Shown here: in pieces, positions 45,960 to 47,914 of the stretch
Layout of the letters: every line of letters starts with the position of its first letter
Position numbering within the stretch: position 1 is the first letter of the stretch
Source: Kalaharituber pfeilii
Lineage: Eukaryota > Ascomycota > Pezizomycetes > Pezizales > Pezizaceae
DNA: 47,914 bases
NCBI GenBank assembly: GCA_015179045.1
Contig: WHUZ01000179.1
Span: forward strand, 1-47,914
Reading direction: 5' to 3'
Notes under the pieces: generated by a model
What the model was told of the DNA's origin: nothing
Databases searched by the model: none
The model's input: only the letters and a program-made list of their open reading frames with translations
Made by a program: the position numbers and the translations under genes

Positions 45960-45973
45960 GTTGACTAGTGATA
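45893..45973 (+). promoter_or_regulatory. TRIM-2 self-priming pair: LTR 45893-45905 with primer site 45961-45973
   Basis: TTGACTAGTGATA (45961-45973), one base after the LTR end, is complementary to 45893-45905 at 12 of 13 positions and to the right-LTR copy (46532-46544) at 11 of 13. Every mismatch is a transition, as expected from decay of a perfect 13-base pairing. The LTR segment starts about 28 bases after the start of the TATA box, where transcription would begin. This is the arrangement known from Tf1, whose RNA 5' end primes its own reverse transcription. Confidence 0.7.
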
Positions 45974-46361
45974 AACCAGTTACCAGTTCGATGCTTAACT
46001 TATCTCACCAATTCCTTGAGTATTAGATATTAAAGCCGCAGAAAGTAAGACCTTACCTGAGCCAAGAGCCAAAGAGTAAGAGCTACAAGCCAGAGCCAGA
46101 GCCAAAAGCAATAAAGAAGGCCATGTAAGATGGCAAAATATTGATATTAGGTGACGCTGTGTAATCTCGGCATGCCAAGTAATGGGTGGTGCTTATGCAA
46201 TACGTTTGAGGCAGCAGCAAGGATAAAGTGATGTATCAGATCCCTGGCTGACATCCTGGTTGGAAGGATCATGTAGGATAGCGCATAAGATAATCCACAA
46301 TGGCCAGGGTGGGGGCAGACTCATATAACAACCTGGAGAAGTTGCTCTAAGAGGGGGGTAC

Positions 46362-46598
46362 TGTTACGGGTTCACTGCGACCATAGTGTGAACGGCTGGT
46401 GGAGCGTGCGAATAGTGAAAAATGCAAGTGCATACGAAATGCGCATATGCAACATAGACGACATGCGACAGCCGAAAGGCGCTGCAATCGCATAAATGAG
46501 TACTATATAAGCTATGCAGAGGACTAGCAAGTATCGCTAGTTAAGTGTCTTTTTGACCTGGTGGACGATAACTTTCTACATTTACCACCTCCGTAACA
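46362..46598 (+). repeat. TRIM-2 right LTR
   Basis: This 237-bp LTR is colinear with 45723-45959. It keeps intact TGTTACGG and CCGTAACA ends. Confidence 0.9.
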
Positions 46599-46626
46599 GG
46601 TAGTAGATGAAGGAGGAGTAGTATAA

Positions 46627-46672
46627 TGTTACAGGTATAAGGTGCTTGGCTTCGGTGGGCGCTGGAAGAGAC
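46627..46672 (-). repeat. B3 5' LTR fragment
   Basis: TGTTACAGGTATAAGG is the reverse of the family B LTR end. Forty-six bases remain before the B4 LTR starts, and the rest lies beyond B4. The adjacent GTAGTATAA reverse-complements to TTATACTAC, the decayed primer site. Confidence 0.78.
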
Positions 46673-47381
46673 TGTTACAGCTAAGGTGGAAACTTGTCTA
46701 CTACTGTGGTAAGGGGTAAGAGTTCCACTACTAATTAGCTGCTACAGCTAAAGGTGAAGACTTACTTACCAAGGGGAAAATACTGACCCTGCAATTGAAT
46801 ATAAGACCAATGCTGATTGACTAGACTGATCATCTGTTAAGCTTAGCTGTTGATTCTCGTATCGTTTAGATAGGGCAGTACTATAGAAGAGTATGTTATC
46901 TAGAATGTAGCTTGATGCATACACTCAAGTTATAGAAGCTTTATTTATATACATATATATATTAGTATATTTATTATCTTTGTCTTATACTATTTTTATA
47001 TATTTTTTATTATATATGCCTATTACCACTGGTATTGGCATTAATAAGAAATTGCTATATTATCAGCCAATTATTCATCTATTGACCTCTCATATATGGC
47101 TGTACTAAAGTCTATATAACTACCAACTGGTAATAGCATAGTTAGAAAAATCAAGACACTAGTAGTATTTTATCAGTTTCTCTATAACTCTGAACCTGTT
47201 GTTCTATCATTATACCGTGAATCACTCTATTCCACTACGTACTCTCTACTGAGTAGCTGCTATTCCGACCCGCCATATTTATACTTCTAGAACAATGCTA
47301 GCACCACTATTTTCCCTACTGTAATTATAATATCTGATGCCTTTTAGTACTGACTGAAGCCAAGCCCTCATGCTCATAACA
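46673..47381 (+). repeat. B4 5' LTR (709 bp, long form)
   Basis: The LTR starts TGTTACAGCTAAGG and ends TCATAACA. The terminal block is repeated at 46740 (TGCTACAGCTAAAGG), a 67-bp tandem duplication of the LTR end that explains the length difference from B2. A TATATAAC box lies near 47112. Confidence 0.85.
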
Positions 47382-47421
47382 TTATACTACTTCTCTTTTA
47401 TCTGCTATCCTATCTCTACAA

Positions 47422-47914
47422 TGTTGGTACTGGAAGGCTCATTCACTATTTCCTCTTCCTTAAGGACCTCTCCCTGAAGATATTGCTAACCTCTATAATG
47501 AGCAAGCATTTCAAGGTAATGTATCTACCTTTCTCTCTCAGAGCTAGCAAGAGCTGCAAAACACAATAACCCATGTTGCCCAGCTACTAGCAAATATGCA
47601 TAGTCAAATATTGCAGTAGCTAGCATTCCAGCCAGTACTAACTTTACAATGATAACAGCAAGCGCAATCTCTTTAACCTACCCAGGTCTGAAAGGCTCTC
47701 CTCTAAAGCATTCCCTCCACCGGATATTAAGGGTGTGCATACTCCTTCTTCTTATACTCCACCTTATAGTTCTCATCAAGTACGAGACGCTACACCTCTT
47801 CATTTCCCTATGAGTCAAGTACTACTATAAGACTTTTCTGTTTTCTTCTGTCTTCTCATTTTCCCTACGAGTCAATTATTGTCATGGACCATCCTCCTAG
47901 TTGTATGTCTCCTT
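47422..47914 (+). pseudogene. B4 gag, N-terminal part
   Basis: This is colinear with the start of the B2 gag: an ATG near 47422 (ATGTTGGTACTGGAAGG), the AAGGACCTCTCCCTGAAG block, then the Gln-rich stretch (about 47560-47640). Several stops already interrupt it. It is cut by the window end. Confidence 0.65.

Larger units (their letters stand above)
45723..46598 (+). mobile_element. TRIM-2: 876-bp miniature LTR retrotransposon
   Basis: Two 237-bp LTRs (45723-45959 and 46362-46598) flank a 402-bp internal region without coding capacity. The better-kept right LTR starts TGTTACGG and ends CCGTAACA, a perfect 8-bp inverted repeat. A perfect 5-bp target duplication, GGTAG, lies at 45718-45722 and 46599-46603. 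The polypurine tract AAGAGGGGGGTAC abuts the right LTR. The internal region contains a GAGCCA-rich stretch (46060-46110). Removal rejoins the leader of B3. The termini match those of families A and B, so chromovirus integrase is the likely mobilising enzyme. Confidence 0.92.
40566..46672 (-). mobile_element. Ty3/gypsy chromovirus, family B (long-LTR subfamily), copy B3
   Basis: This is a minus-strand family B element: 3' LTR 40566-41271, pol and gag between, and the first 46 bases of its 5' LTR at 46627-46672, where B4 has inserted. TRIM-2 (45723-46598) sits in its leader close to the gag start. It is inserted in the RNase H of the second LINE. Compared with B1 it lacks about 300 bp near 41725, from mid-chromodomain to the integrase C-terminus, and it has only one copy of the 3' minisatellite unit. 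Confidence 0.84.
46673..47914 (+). mobile_element. Family B chromovirus, copy B4, 5' end (cut by window end)
   Basis: A long-form LTR (46673-47381) is followed by the start of the internal region. It is inserted in the 5' LTR of B3, in the opposite orientation. The rest of the element, its other LTR and its target duplication are outside the window. Confidence 0.85.

Overview
The window looks like a repeat-only, AT-rich block from a filamentous ascomycete (Pezizomycotina-type) genome. The evidence is dense Ty3/gypsy chromoviruses, a Ty1/copia remnant and Tad-like LINEs, all carrying heavy C-to-T / G-to-A decay of the kind left by repeat-induced point mutation (RIP). I found no intact host gene, tRNA, rRNA or CRISPR array. 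Species cannot be named from the sequence. Almost every long open frame is either a remnant of a retrotransposon polyprotein or its antisense shadow.

Two autonomous chromovirus families dominate. Family A has LTRs of about 594 bp (TGTTACGG...GTAACA), a gag with coiled-coil, proline-rich and zinc-knuckle parts, and a pol of protease, RT, RNase H, integrase and C-terminal chromodomain. Family B has LTRs of 633 bp (TGTTACAG...CTGTAACA), or 706-709 bp in the B3/B4 subfamily, a similar domain order, a 38-bp repeat in gag and a 128-bp minisatellite near the 3' end. Two very small LTR elements (TRIM-1, 691 bp; TRIM-2, 876 bp) carry no coding capacity.

Layout. Positions 1-33379 are one nest of insertions. 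A3 (+) is the host; A2 (-) inserted into A3; B1 (-) inserted into A2; A1 (+, 97-8400) inserted into the 3' LTR of B1; and a 1243-bp solo LTR (199-1441) inserted into the 5' LTR of A1. TRIM-1 (18497-19187) sits in the gag of A2, and B2 (+, 23406-29883) sits in the RT region of A3. Target-site duplications of 5 bp can be read for A1, B2, the solo LTR, TRIM-1 and TRIM-2. Then follow a deleted Ty1/copia relic (33804-35746), a 5'-truncated LINE ending in a poly(A) run (36475-37425), a second LINE (about 38650-40565), B3 (-, 40566-46672) inserted in that LINE, TRIM-2 (45723-46598) inserted in B3, and B4 (+, from 46673) inserted in the 5' LTR of B3 and running off the window.

How the parts relate. 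A, B and TRIM-2 share TGTTAC/GTAACA termini, and A, B3 and both TRIMs share a G-rich polypurine tract ending next to the 3' LTR, so the TRIMs were probably moved by chromovirus proteins. Just inside the 5' LTRs there is no TGG-type tRNA primer site. Instead, in TRIM-2 (strongly) and A/B (weakly), the sequence is complementary to an LTR segment just downstream of the TATA box, as in Tf1-type self-priming. Chromodomains plus nesting suggest repeated targeting of already silent chromatin. Insertion depth and decay agree: A1 (young) is nearly readable, while A3 (old) is full of stops.
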